Below, piece after piece: positions 1-12,100 of a stretch of 64,000 nt of DNA. The translations under genes were made by a program, and so were the position numbers. Each line of letters begins with the position of its first letter. The first letter of the stretch is position 1. Source of the stretch: Chondrosia reniformis (Eukaryota > Porifera > Demospongiae > Chondrillida > Chondrillidae); the NCBI GenBank assembly GCA_947172415.1, contig OX359195.1:5493501-5557500 (forward strand), written 5' to 3'. A model generated the notes under the pieces. That model made no database searches and was not told the origin of the DNA. It was given only the letters and a program-made list of their open reading frames with translations.

Positions 1-1733
1 GATGGTTTTGCAACATTAAATATGATTGATTCTGATTAAGTAATTTTAAAAATGGAGCTATAAAGGGAAAGTCCCTTCATGACACTGTTACACCTTTAGT
101 TAATTCTCTTCAAATATGAGCTGCGACGTTGAGGGTTGTTCGAGCCTATGCAATTGATTATCTCTTCTTTACTCGAAGATCAAGAAGTGTTTGTGTTTGA
201 TAACTCAACAAAGTTCGTCTATTCCAAATCACCTCACTATACGATGTCCGAGAGCACCATTTTGATCCTTTAACGGTTGATCAGATACCTCTGATATCCT
301 TAGTGACAACAGTAACTGACTAACATGAGATATATATGTTTAATAATGTAATATAGCACATAATATTTTGTCATCAAATGTTCAAATACTCATTCAATAA
401 TAATAATATACTTATACTTTAAAGATGCATATGTCTGTGAATGTTGTCACCAAAGTGTATAGCTTCATTACAGCTGCAATAAATTCTAGTATACAAACTT
501 AATGTATATATATATGGTGAGATTGTTTGTCATCTGATTATATAACTCATGGATATACTTTATATATAGATGTACGTGGCTACTTCGATCCACCAGGTTG
601 TAGCTACATATCAGGTCATTGGGTATAGAGTTGCAGCTCTTAAATTCTAGTATTTGGATTTAATGTATATAGTAGAGTAGTGTTTGACATGAATTTTTTA
701 AACTATAGATGTCTGTGAATGCTGTCACACTATATACAGCCTTCGTAATATCCTCCACTAAAGCCTTTTCTGGTTGATTGATTGAAACTTGACCAACATA
801 TATATTTATCATTGCACTGCCAAACCCAAAATTACATAGAATATGAATTAGATTAGACAAACAGCATAATGCAATGTAACAAAAGATGTTAACAGAAATA
901 ATAATATATAGAATAATATTATTACTTGAGGCCTCTAGTTTATATATGCACATAATATTTGGCTAACAGGCCTAAAATATTTACCAATACTGTGGGCTAC
1001 ACTAACTGTGGTATGCATTACAAATTAACTGCTGCCATCAAATATTTATACATACTGCTTTCACTATTTGCAAAATATAAGCATTTAAAATGGTACAATT
1101 TAATAGTCTAGTCACTCAGTCTAAACCTGCAAAATTATGCATCATGTCTTATATATAATATAATTATGCATATGTTACAATATACTAAGGTAATCTAATA
1201 TAAATAATTAAATAATTTATATGGCTCCAAGAAAGGACCTATATAATACCTCTATTCCCATACCTGCCTATATATATATATAAAGTTACAAACTCCAGAA
1301 TAGGCCCACATACACATCTTTTGCAGGAACTAACCTTGACTATGTCATTATCATCAAGGGTTCAACAAATGCATTTAGGCCAAAAATGAATTCTAATTAT
1401 AGGTACTTCCATGCATGGCATTTGGTCAAATTGTGCACATGTTATTCTGCATGGGCAACACCAGGTGCATATATTATTTGCTAGTGTACAGATATTAGTA
1501 TGTACGTTTGCCCTATCCTACAAATGACCACAGTTTAAATGTATGTATAAGTAAAAACTGTTATAATTTAATGACTATGTAATTTAATTGGACTTTCCTG
1601 AAGGCTTAAATGATTTAAAAACCAACATTGCATTAGTTAAAATAAGTAGGTGACATTTAGGATTCTACCCATTGGTATAAATAGAGAAAATCTCCTTTCT
1701 CAAGCAAATTCTCCATGTGTGCAACTGCATAAG
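1..1733. other. AT-rich region, no gene recognised
   Basis: No open frame with splice sites or recognisable protein similarity was seen. The stretch is AT-rich with scattered TA-rich and TACGTA-type simple sequence. It presumably includes the promoter and 5' UTR of the collagen gene that starts at 1734. Confidence 0.5.
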
Positions 1734-3380
1734 ATGGAGGTTGAGAAAGCTAAACGAAATCATTTTTGCTTCTCAAGTACTTTCCTCCTGGTCCTTGGGA
1801 TAGTCACATTCACTATTGCAGTGTTTGAAGGCATTGGAGGAGCCATACTGTGGAATCACTATGAATCAGAGCTACAGGTTATCAGAGAAAGCCTTGATGC
1901 CCTTAAGAATACTCCATCAGTCCAAGACATAAGTAAGTACATGTCCTCTGAATTGAATCATATATATAACTAAACTAAAAACAATACAAGTATTGAGATT
2001 TTAATTATATTATTATATATTTCTAATGTATTTTGGATCCTTATATATATGACCTGATCAATATTAATTTGTTAAGAAGCATAGTTAACAGCTACGCACA
2101 TTATGTCTTCCTTATATGTATCTCACAGGCACTGTGGAAAATACTCCCAGTAAAAGGTTCTTTCATTGTAAATGTCCTCCTGGCCCACGTGGACACACTG
2201 GCAGTCCTGGAGCTACCGGGAGACCTGGAAGTCCAGGATCACCTGGAAAGCCTGGCAGCCCAGGACAATCTGGGATTAGTGGAGAAGCTGGTCAACCAGG
2301 AGGTCCAGGTCCTCAAGGACCTCCTGGTAGCCCTGGAAAGTCTGGTGGCCCGGGATCACCTGGAAAGCCTGGTGGCCCGGGATCACCTGGAAAGCCTGGC
2401 GGCCCAGGACAACCTGGAAATGATGGAGGAGCTGGTCCACCAGGAGGTCCAGGTCCTCAAGGACCTCCCGGTAGCCCTGGAAAGGTTGGTAGTCCAGGAT
2501 CACCTGGAGAATCTGGACCACAGGGACCTAAGGGAGACAGTGGAGATGACGGAAGACCAGGTAAATTACAAGCTATAGGAATAAAAGAAAACATAAATTC
2601 TTCTAATGTGTGAGCAAATATACATGGAGAAGTAAATGTATAACTGCATGTTGCTGTAGGACCCCCAGGAAAACCAGGTAATGGACAAAAGGGAGAACCA
2701 GGAGAACCTGGTCAGTAATAAACCATCATTAATTGATAGAGTGTCTGATATTATCATAAGCCCATTATTTAACAGGAAGTCCAGGTCCTCAAGGACCTCC
2801 CGGTAGACCTGGTAAGGATGGTGAGGATGGAAAACCAGGGAGTCCAGGAGCACCAGGCAAGGATGGTAGACCTGGAAGAAATGGAAAACGAGGAAGGCGT
2901 GGAAAACGAGGAAGTTCTGGAAGACCAGGAAGGCCTGGAAAACTAGGAAGGCCTGGAAGACCAGGGACTTCAGGAGTACCAGGCAAAGATGGCAAACCTG
3001 GAAATGATGGCAATCCAGGAAGTCCTGGAAAACCAGGGCAACCAGGAAAACAAGGTTGGCATTAGCAATTAATAATGTCGTCATTTATAGCTTTCTTTAA
3101 CACATACTCACAACATCCTCATAACATGTGGTCTGTCATATAGGATATACACTTGCATGGTTTATCTTTAGCTTACGTATATACTCAGGCTACTATATTA
3201 TTGTTTAATATAATAACATTAGGAAATCAAGGTCCTCGAGGACCTCCTGGTAGACAGGGAAATAGAGGAAGGCCTGGAAAACGAGGAAGACCTGGAAGAC
3301 GAGGAAAATGTGGAAGGCCAGGAAGACCAGGTAGGCCTGGAAGACCGGGAAGGCCTGGAAAATGGGGAAAACGCTTGTAA
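1734..3380 (+). CDS. Membrane-anchored collagen-like protein 1 (five exons)
   Basis: Exons by splice site and phase are 1734-1932, 2129-2560, 2660-2710, 2776-3054 and 3223-3380, giving about 372 residues. The start is the ATG of [10 protein letters not shown], which aligns with the neighbouring paralogue; an upstream in-frame ATG at 1650 is possible. Residues about 10-40 form one hydrophobic helix ([20 protein letters not shown]) after a short basic cytoplasmic tail, so a type II membrane protein is likely. A short stalk (about 45-75) ends in a CKC motif, then Gly-X-Y repeats rich in Pro, Arg and Lys run to the end. Introns are phase 1 and split Gly codons; exons of 432 and 279 bp are multiples of 9, the 51-bp exon is 3 short and interrupts the repeat. 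The last exon stops at KWGKRL without the Cys/Tyr-rich tail of the paralogue, and Gly-X-Y coding continues in another frame just beyond. Its role, probably matrix or cell-surface fibrils, is inferred. Confidence 0.8.
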
Positions 3381-5270
3381 ACCAGGACCAAGAGGACCTA
3401 AAGGAATTAAGCAATGGATATATGCCAGAAAACCTGATAACTAATTATATAACAATACGTAGTTGTAATGGATTTTAGAACAATTATAACAGTTATGGTA
3501 CTGATAATGATTTATTTGTTTTAAATTAGTTAACTTAGAACTGAATATTCATTGAAGTGACAAAATATCATGAAAATCCCATTCTAATATATAATTCTAA
3601 TAATATTATATATTTTAATTCTACTAATGTTATGTTATCTTATTTATACTGGGACAACCATTAGCCAAAAATAGGCTACTATTAAGGTGCCCATGCAGGT
3701 CCTTGTCATGCATATGCATATATATTGTGAAGAATATAACTTATGTGCGAGTTTTCAACTATATATAGTATATACTTTTATAATTCTTTGTCGACTGCAT
3801 CTTCTCATGGGATCAGCTTAATAACCAATAGCACACATAAAATATCAATGGTGTGAAACAGTATGTATGTATACATTTTATTATACAGCTGATCATGAGC
3901 ATTCAATTATATTATATCTTATAATGAGGGAATGCTTAATCATTTTAAACACATGAAGCCTTTGACCATTTCCAGTTCATTGTTAGAGACTGTATGTATA
4001 TACATGAAGAATGTACATATTCATTAGTCTAAGAGGTGATTGTTCATACAAGTTCAGTTGTACAGATTTAAAAAAACATGAATGCCCAGTGGAGATAGAG
4101 AAAATAGACAAACTATTCTACATTCAAAGGGGTCAATAATCTATAATATTAAGAGTCTATACTTCACTTCTCCCCCAGTCACATATCACCTGTCTTGCAG
4201 GCATTTTGTGTTCATTGCAATAGGAGGGAGAAATACTATTTTCTTTGTATATATATACCATCAGATTGTGTTTTATATATATATTTATACTACTGAGATC
4301 GTATATATAACTTTTTTTATGCTCTTCATAATCTACATTATTAAGTTGTTTTATAACAATGCAAAACAGGGCTCATTTTAAGTAATAATTCACACAAAAT
4401 GGCAGCCTAAATGATTGGTGAGATTAGTATATCCATTACAACTAACTAAGTACACACATACTGTAATATATACAGTACGTACGTATCTTGGGTAACCATA
4501 AACTATGATTACCTTTAATTATACTGGGAATGTACAAATTCTCCTTGTACATGTACAGTTGGCAGGATGCTTGTTGTAAACTGGTGTTTGATCATAATAC
4601 AGTTTAGATACAAATGAAATCATATGCATTATTTTGACCACACCTAGTATACAAAATATAGATATGGTAAGATCACCTAATACATTCCTGCTATGTTGAC
4701 AAATTAACATTTAGTATCCCCGTATTGTATCAGGTGTGTATCATGTATGTACATGTATATACAAACAGTCAAGTAATATACAATAGAATCTGTTTACTGA
4801 CATCAGACTTTGTAGTTATCTTTAAATTTCCCGAAAGAAAGGCTTGAATGCAAAAGGGCATTTGCACATTCAAAATTAACACCTTGGAAACCACAAAATT
4901 GTGTGTATACCTTGAAAAAAATATATACACACATTTGCTGGAGTTTATACACAATCACAATTGGCTATACACCAGGTATAAACTTTAGCCTATTTAATTT
5001 GTACTGTATAAGTAAAGTGTAGACAGTAAACAGTCTAACCATATAACAGAGTATGTTTTTTATACCGCACCAAAAAGTACTTATTTCAATGGCACTGCTA
5101 GTGCTGAATGTAACAAATGACTTCTGTGAGTCAACACATTGCCCCAAATTTGTAAATAGCACTTCTTACAGTTTGCCTATAATCCAAATACGACTACTGA
5201 AAATTAGTATAAATAAGAGTAGACTTAGGCAATGTTCATTATCAAGCAAAGAAGCTAAACTACTAAGGGG
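3381..5270. other. Gap between collagen genes, starting with an out-of-frame collagen remnant
   Basis: Directly after the collagen 1 stop, about 3376-3444 reads in the +1 frame as [10 protein letters not shown] and continues about 13 residues to a TAA. This looks like the old 3' end of the gene, displaced by an indel near the run of G and A at 3362-3370. The rest is AT-rich with no recognised gene. Confidence 0.55.
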
Positions 5271-7366
5271 ATGGATATTGAAACAACTAAAAGAAGTCAT
5301 TTTTGCTTATCAAGCACTTTCCTGCTGGTCCTTGGGCTAGTCACATTCACTATTGCAGTGTTTGAAGGCATTGGAGGAGCTGTTCTCTGGACTCATTATC
5401 AGTCAGAGCTTCAGGAAATCAGAGGGAAGCTTGATACCTACAATGGTGCTCTATCAATCCAAGGAGACAGTGGTCAGTTCATATACATATACGTACATAT
5501 ATAATTCAAATATTTCAAAATCTGTAAATTTAAAAATTTGGATTAATTTTATAATCCTGAGTGCATATTCTGAGTTTGTATACATACATAATAGAGTAAG
5601 GATTCCTTCTAACTGCATCGAACTTATATCTTTAGAAAGGGTCATCTTTGATTTTTAGAGCGTCTAAAAGACACAGTTTTTCTTGCTTCTTCTTGCTGTC
5701 ATGCTAAAGATATATATATACATAATAATATGTACATCATCTAGCAGTTACATAGATCTCACTCCTTTGAATCATAGACTCTGTAGACAGAACTGCAAGA
5801 GATGACTCTTATTACAACTACAAGTGTGTAAAGTGTCCTGCTGGCCCACCTGGACCTAAGGGTGACCAGGGGGATTCAGGAAAAACTGGCAGACCTGGAA
5901 ATACTGGAGCACCTGGAAAGCCAGGAGCACCTGGGAAGCCTGGTCGCTCAGGTGAACCTGGGGATGATGGAGATGATGGTCAGCCAGGAAAGCCAGGACG
6001 GCCAGGAAGAAAAGGAGATGATGGTAGACAAGGACCAGCAGGACCGCCAGGAAAACAAGGTCAGCATAAATCATCTTTATTTGATAGAGGGTCTAATCAG
6101 CAATAATACAAATATTACAGGAGGGCCAGGTCCTCAAGGACCTCCCGGTAGACCCGGTAAGGATGGTGAGGATGGTAATCCAGGAAGTCCAGGAGAACCA
6201 GGCAAGGATGGTAGACCTGGAAATGATGGTAACCCAGGAAGACCAGGAAAACCAGGATCACAGGGACCCAAAGGAGACAGTGGAGATGATGGAAGACCAG
6301 GTATAAACATATATATACATGTATACCACTAGGAATAAAGAAACACATACATTTGCTATGCATGGAAGTTACTCAAAAGATAAAATGTATTATCGATGCA
6401 TAGGATCACCAGGAAAGCCAGGTCAAGATGGACAAAAGGGAGAGCCAGGGAAGCCAGGAGGACCCGGAAAGCCCGGTGCACCTGGACAGAAGGGACAATC
6501 AGGAAATAATGGTAGAGATGGAAAGCCTGGCCAACCAGGAACACCTGGAGAAGATGGTGATGATGGTAGACCAGGACAGCCTGGAAAACCTGGATCTCCT
6601 GGCCAAAAGGGAGATAAGGGTGATGCTGGTGAACCTGGCAAACCAGGAAGAAATGGCAGTGATGGAAAGCCAGGAAGACCTGGCCAAAAGGGTAGACCTG
6701 GTAAGCCTCAAGCAACATAAATGTGTACATATGTAGTACAATGTTCTGGCTACATTTGCCAGTGTTGGTTAAATTCCACATTCTATTTAATTTGCTACTT
6801 GTAAATCTACAGGTGAAGATGGAGAGACAGGAGCACCAGGAAAGCCTGGTATGCAGGGACCAAAGGGTAATACTGGTAACACAGGAAGACCTGGAAGCGA
6901 TGGAGAGCAAGGAAGACCTGGTGATAAGGGAGATGCAGGTGAACCTGGAAGCAATGGAAAGCCTGGTAGACCTGGTGATGATGGAAACCCTGGAAAGCCA
7001 GGAATACCAGGGTCAAAGGGAGAGCCAGGCAATCCAGGAAAGAATGGCACTCCAGGCAACCCAGGAGAACGAGGAGAGACAGGAGCACCAGGTATACATA
7101 ATCATAATTACAAACAAAGGACATTTATAAAGCCCTTTCTAATATAACATAGTAATATCTGCTTCTATGAGAGTTACATTCTGCCACTCTTTATAGGAAA
7201 GCCAGGCAAGCCAGGGCAAAAAGGAGAACCAGGAGAGCCTGGCGAAATGGGAGAAATGGGAGACCCTGGCGAGCCAGGTGAGAAGGGCAGCAGCAAAGGA
7301 TGCTACTGCTACAGCAAAGGATACAAGTACTGGTCCCACTCTTGCGTGTGTAAAAGCAAATACTAA
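5271..7366 (+). CDS. Membrane-anchored collagen-like protein 2 (six exons)
   Basis: Exons 5271-5472, 5787-6059, 6121-6300, 6404-6700, 6813-7091 and 7197-7366 sum to 1401 bp, or 466 residues plus stop. The N-terminus parallels the upstream paralogue almost residue for residue: [10 protein letters not shown], then a hydrophobic helix (about 15-41), a stalk with [10 protein letters not shown], and a C-x-x-C (CVKC) just before the triple-helix domain. Gly-X-Y repeats fill about residues 88-435 with many charged triplets (GKP, GRP, GEP, GDD). Exons of 180, 297 and 279 bp are multiples of 9 and begin with the last two bases of a Gly codon, the classic collagen pattern. The protein ends in a short Cys/Tyr/Lys-rich tail (four Cys in about 25 residues) that could nucleate trimerisation or crosslinking; that role is inference. 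It is a tandem duplicate in the same orientation as its neighbour. Confidence 0.85.
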
Positions 7367-7885
7367 GCAAACAGAACTCTATTTAACAGGATCAATCACA
7401 TTTTTCTTATTAATTTTTGTACATTTAAGAACCCACTCCCTGCATCCTGGAGATGCTTTTGTGGCTTAGAAACTTATAATACTTTATATTGAAACTAGTA
7501 AAAGATTCATACATCATATATCCGATATTATTATTTTACTGGAACTCCACTTAACTCAATGCGGCTACTTTACAGGGAACCCAGTAAGATATAAAAAATC
7601 AAACATTTTTATATCAACAAAAAAATGAACATTTGTTACATTACAACGAGACTATTTATAAAGACAAATTATAGTTCAAAATTCAATTCTACTGTGGCAG
7701 AACATCTACGCTCTGCCACTGTCCTTAAGCTTGAGGTGTGATCCTTCTGATTAATACATTACAAATATAAGAGTATTAATATTACCATGGGGATCGAATT
7801 GAGAACATTGACCAGTTCAGACATGAACAAATGCAATATACACAATATATATGTACATCTGTAAAAAGGCTTAAAGTGACAATAA
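7367..7885. other. Convergent intergenic region
   Basis: This AT-rich stretch separates the 3' end of collagen 2 (+) from the 3' end of the SFR1-like gene (-). Both 3' UTRs and polyadenylation sites must lie here. No other feature was recognised. Confidence 0.5.
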
Positions 7886-9150
7886 TTAATAAAAGGTTTC
7901 ATCTTCTATTGAATACCTAATAATGTCTGGGGGTATATGTAACTTTTCTAGCAAGTCTATCATGGTAAAGTTGCCTTGAGCAACCTTGGAAAAAATTCTT
8001 TCTGCAACTTCTTGAGCTACCGTTCGCCATTTTTCAGTGAGTGCTTGCAATTCATCAATCGATATCTACAACAAATTATCATTATTATAATAATATCATT
8101 TTGAGAGAGTCAGTTTTACAGAGATAATTATGGTGCAACTGTTTAGACATTTCATAGATAATCAATATACATATGTACATGCAATTCTAATAAAGGTATA
8201 CATACTTTTACAAATAATAGACTTAACTGCTGGGTATTAAACACTAAACAGTGCTAACCAATAATGTAATAATCATTCTTTGTTAAGTTGCACATAGTAT
8301 TTTCACACACAATCTCCTTACAATTTCTCTTCCTTTTACACGGGGAACACCCCGTGTAAAAGGAAGAGAAATTGTAAGGAGATTGCATCCTCATATAGAG
8401 CTCTCTAGGTTTACTTTCTAAAAGTTATATTTATCATTAAAATGGTCTTATTGTTATTGATGTCAACTACGTACCTCTACAAAATGGTGTTGCAGATTAT
8501 TCATGCACACTAAAAATGAATGTAAGGCACTAACCTTTGATTCATTGGCCTGCAGTGATTCCAGTTTCTCCAACTTTGCTCTATCTTGACTGAGTGTCTC
8601 TTTAAGGTCTGTATAACACTCTCGTATCCAACTGACATCGGCTTCTCCAAATTCAACTTCTGGAGCACTTGAAGACTCGGCATTGTACCTTTGGCTCCCT
8701 GGTGAATTATCTGGCAAGTCCACAGGAAGCCAGCACAACGTACATTCGCTGGCGTCAGGCTTAATTTCTACGATTCTACCACTTTTCAGTCCACTTCTCA
8801 TTAGCACCTACACAAAACTACTTTAGTAACTTTAGTGAGAACCCCATTAGAAATAATTTAACTGTAGTGTTACGAAGGTTTAGCTATCCAGAATCAGCTT
8901 CGACGAGTGGCACCGTTTATCCGGGAATACATTTTATATTTTACAGAACATCATAAAATGTAGAGTACACATTACAAGAATCCTCTTTCAGAGATCAAAA
9001 TATTCAAATCCTATCCTAATTAAAATGTGCAATAATTTAATTTACTTTGCAATCAGACTGATTAATTTGAAGCATGGATGCCAAATCTTCTGTGGAGAAA
9101 ATGTGTACTGTAGTCTTTGCATGTCCAGGATTGCACTCGACACCCGCCAT
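7886..9150 (-). CDS. SFR1/Mei5-like recombination mediator (three exons)
   Basis: Exons on the minus strand are 9150-9046, 8807-8535 and 8065-7886, all phase 0, giving 185 residues. The C-terminal 60 residues hold a predicted helix, then KWRTVAQEVAERIF, then a short LL..LHI segment and a closing acidic/aromatic IEDETFY. This W-R/Q, L-L, Y-acidic-F layout resembles the C-terminal domain of Mei5/SFR1, the Swi5 partner that stimulates Rad51 strand exchange. A coiled-coil-like stretch (about 95-135, LKETLSQDRAKLEKLESL) precedes it, as expected for a Swi5-binding region. The N-terminal part contains two Cys-rich turns and is not recognised. The start ATG lies in AAAATGGCGG, 38 bp from the GHITM start on the other strand. 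The family call is from pattern memory only; another small coiled-coil protein is possible. Confidence 0.5.
8311..8384. repeat. Perfect 74-bp hairpin, 35-bp arms
   Basis: Bases 8311-8345 are exactly complementary to 8350-8384, with a 4-base AACA loop. It lies in the second intron of the SFR1-like gene. No mismatch or bulge is present, which is unusual for old intronic DNA. It could be a foldback mobile-element remnant, a small-RNA hairpin, or a library artefact. Confidence 0.95.
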
Positions 9151-9188
9151 TTTCAGCTCTTGATTGCATCATACATCTCTGGCGAAAA
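9151..9188. promoter_or_regulatory. Bidirectional promoter between SFR1-like gene and GHITM
   Basis: Only 38 bp separate the two divergent ATG codons (9150 on minus, 9189 on plus), so the transcription start regions must overlap. Each start codon sits inside the word AAAATGGCG, which resembles the YY1 consensus found at start codons of many animal housekeeping and mitochondrial genes. Factor binding is inference. Confidence 0.6.
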
Positions 9189-12100
9189 ATGGCGATGTTT
9201 TTGAAGAGGTGCGCTGTCACCTCGTACTCTAGGATCCCGTCTCGTTTGGTCAAGACAGGAGGAAAACGATGGTTGTCTGTAGAAGCTCGAGTTGGGAGAG
9301 TTGTAGAGGCTGAAGTGAAACACGGGCCCAAAGGTAGACGTTCATTTGCGAATGCCATAGTCAGGCAAAATATGAATATCTCTTCTTCAATATGTTACAT
9401 CTGTTTTAGAGTAAAAGGCCTATAGGGAAGTAAACCTAATGAAAGCTTTGGATGTGAGGATACAAGAGTTTTCTCCTTCTACTTCTCTTCTTCTCCACCG
9501 AGCCAGGCAGCTGTTTCTGAGAATTCCACCCTTCATCAGTGACCCTGGGAATCTTTATCTTCTTCTTCTTAGTCTTTTGTGAGTCCATATATGTATATAA
9601 TTTGAATACTACTTCTATTGACCGTCTTTATTGGAATATATTTAATTAAAATAAGAGTAAAATGCTGATACTCAGAGTTACTAGTAGGTATATGTGACAT
9701 TAATTAAAGCACTTAGTATTAAGGATTAATGGTGGTAATATGGTTTTAAGTACATTAATATGTGTTGATGTCTTTGACCTCACAGAGTAGTGTAACTTTT
9801 CAATGTGATAATAAAGTTACCATGTTTCTTTAGTGGATCAGTGGGGAAGGATATTTGTGGGAGGAGCTGGAATAGTTGGTATTGGTAGTCTCTGTTTTTA
9901 TGGTCTTGGGTTGTCTAAGCAAACTGGAGCTGTGGACAGAGCAAGGTAGGGTTACATACATATGTAGATGAAACAATTTAAAACATTTAACACTTTTTGC
10001 CCATTTCTACCTCCAAATGTTGCACTAGATAGATATGTATAATATAAACTGTATATATGTACGTAATTATTGTAACTTTTTATTTATACATATGTACGTA
10101 AATACATTTGCAAATGACAGCATTTAGGGTACTAAATCTTTCTTTTATCTACTTTATAATTTTGTGGTTACTTGATGGACTGGCATAATATTAAAACTAT
10201 GGGAGGTTAAATCCTAGCAAAGGGGCCAAGTAATTCTTGTACAGGTGTGGCACTCCTCTAACTTGTGCTCTGTTCTGACATGACACAGGTTTTGGCCGAA
10301 AGAAGTCAAAAAGAGAATATCTCATACTTATTCCTACTTTGCCGGTGGTCTTGGAGTGACAGCTGTGGCAGCTGTTGCTGCTTCAAGAGCCAGAGCAGTG
10401 GTTACCTTCATGGCGACAAGACCTATATTGGTGAGAGTCTTTATGAGAGAATACTAGTTTGTTAGCAAGCAGCAATTTTGAAATGATGCATATTACAAAA
10501 CGAATTCACTTTTAGGGGAGGGAGACATCGGACTAGAAAATACATACTCTCATTAGGTTTAGTTCCCTATAGGCCTTTACTCTAAAATAGTTGTAGCATG
10601 TAAGAAAAAAGTGTATTAGATTGTTCATGTCAACTGTGATGATTTGGACATGTTTATTTACTTAAGATTGAATTTATTTACATTTGTAACTGAGTTACAA
10701 ATGTTACTGTGTTCTTTACTTTTCTAGTCTGTGGTAACCTTTTTGGTCGGAACTATTGGTTCATCTCTGTTGTGTTATTCAATACCTTATGAACCTGAAA
10801 CTATACCAGCAAAGATCGGTGCCTTTGGGCTGTTTAGCTCCATTATGGGTGCCTCCCTTGCTCCTATCTTGCTCATCGGAGGTACGTATGTCCATGTATG
10901 TTCTATGTGTGCAGTCATACCAACAATTACGTATGCATAATACAGTGATTCCGTAGGGTACGTTATACACAATAAGTGATTCTGTAGGGTATGTTATACG
11001 TACGTATATAATAAAGTGATTCTGTAGGGTACGTTATACACAATAAGTGATTCTGTAGGGTATGTTATACGTAATAAAGTGATTCTGTAGGGTATGTTAT
11101 ACGTATATAATAAAGTGATTCTATAGGGTATGTTATACGTACGTATATAATAAAGTGATTCTATAGGGTATGTTATACGTATATAATAAAGTGATTCTGT
11201 GAGATGGATTCTATAGGGTATGTTATACGTATATAATAAAGTGATTCTATAGGGTATGTTATACGTACGTATATAATAAAGTGATTCTGTAGGGTATGTT
11301 ATACACAATATAGTAAATTTACATTTCCAGTCAAATGAATCTATAACTAATCTGAACACCCTTCTAACCAAACTTTTTAACTGGTCCAAAGGTTGGTTGG
11401 TTTAAATCTGTTTCATCGTTTATTATACTTCTGTACGTACTGTGAAAATTACGTAGTAAACTCTGTGCAAAGGAAGTATTATTCAGCAAAATATATGCAT
11501 AATATGCGTATACACACAGTTTATACATATATTTTGTACATACATACGTACGTACTTCGATCACACTTCGGTCGAACTTCGGCTAAACTTTGGACAAACT
11601 TCACAAAGTTTAACTTCAAATGGAAATGCCATTTCCGTACGTACCGTATGCATACAATGCTCATTATGCTGATGAAGACCTCTGGGTCGAAACGTTCAGT
11701 TTTGTTTTAATACAATTGTTGCTGAGTCTCAATAAATTAGGATACTTATATGCATATAACATATATAATATTTCTCTATTAGGTCCAGTATATAATATTT
11801 CTCTATTAGGTCCAGTATATAATATTTCTCTATTAGGTCCAGTATATAATATTTCTCTATTAGGTCCAGTGTATAATATTTCTCTATTAGGTCCAGTATA
11901 TAATATTTCTCTATTAGGTCCAGTATATAATATTTCTCTATTAGGTCCAGTATATAATATTTCTCTATTAGGTCCAGTTATTAGCAGAGCAGCTGCCTAT
12001 ACTGCTTGTGTGGTTGGAGGACTGTCGGCCACTGCTGCTTGTGCTCCTAGCGACAAGTTCCTATACATGGCCGGTCCTCTCTCGCTGGGTCTTGGAGTGG

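Noticed and set aside
2033..7124. Leu/Val- or Pro-rich frames in other frames and on the minus strand over the collagens
   Set aside because: These are shadows of the periodic Gly-X-Y coding sequence.
9062..9358. 98-codon minus-strand frame opposite GHITM exon 1
   Set aside because: The spliced SFR1-like frame uses a different frame of the same strand with consistent exon phases; this one has no continuation.
10994..11389. 131-codon minus-strand frame
   Set aside because: Repeats of the same short motif from the GHITM intron minisatellite.
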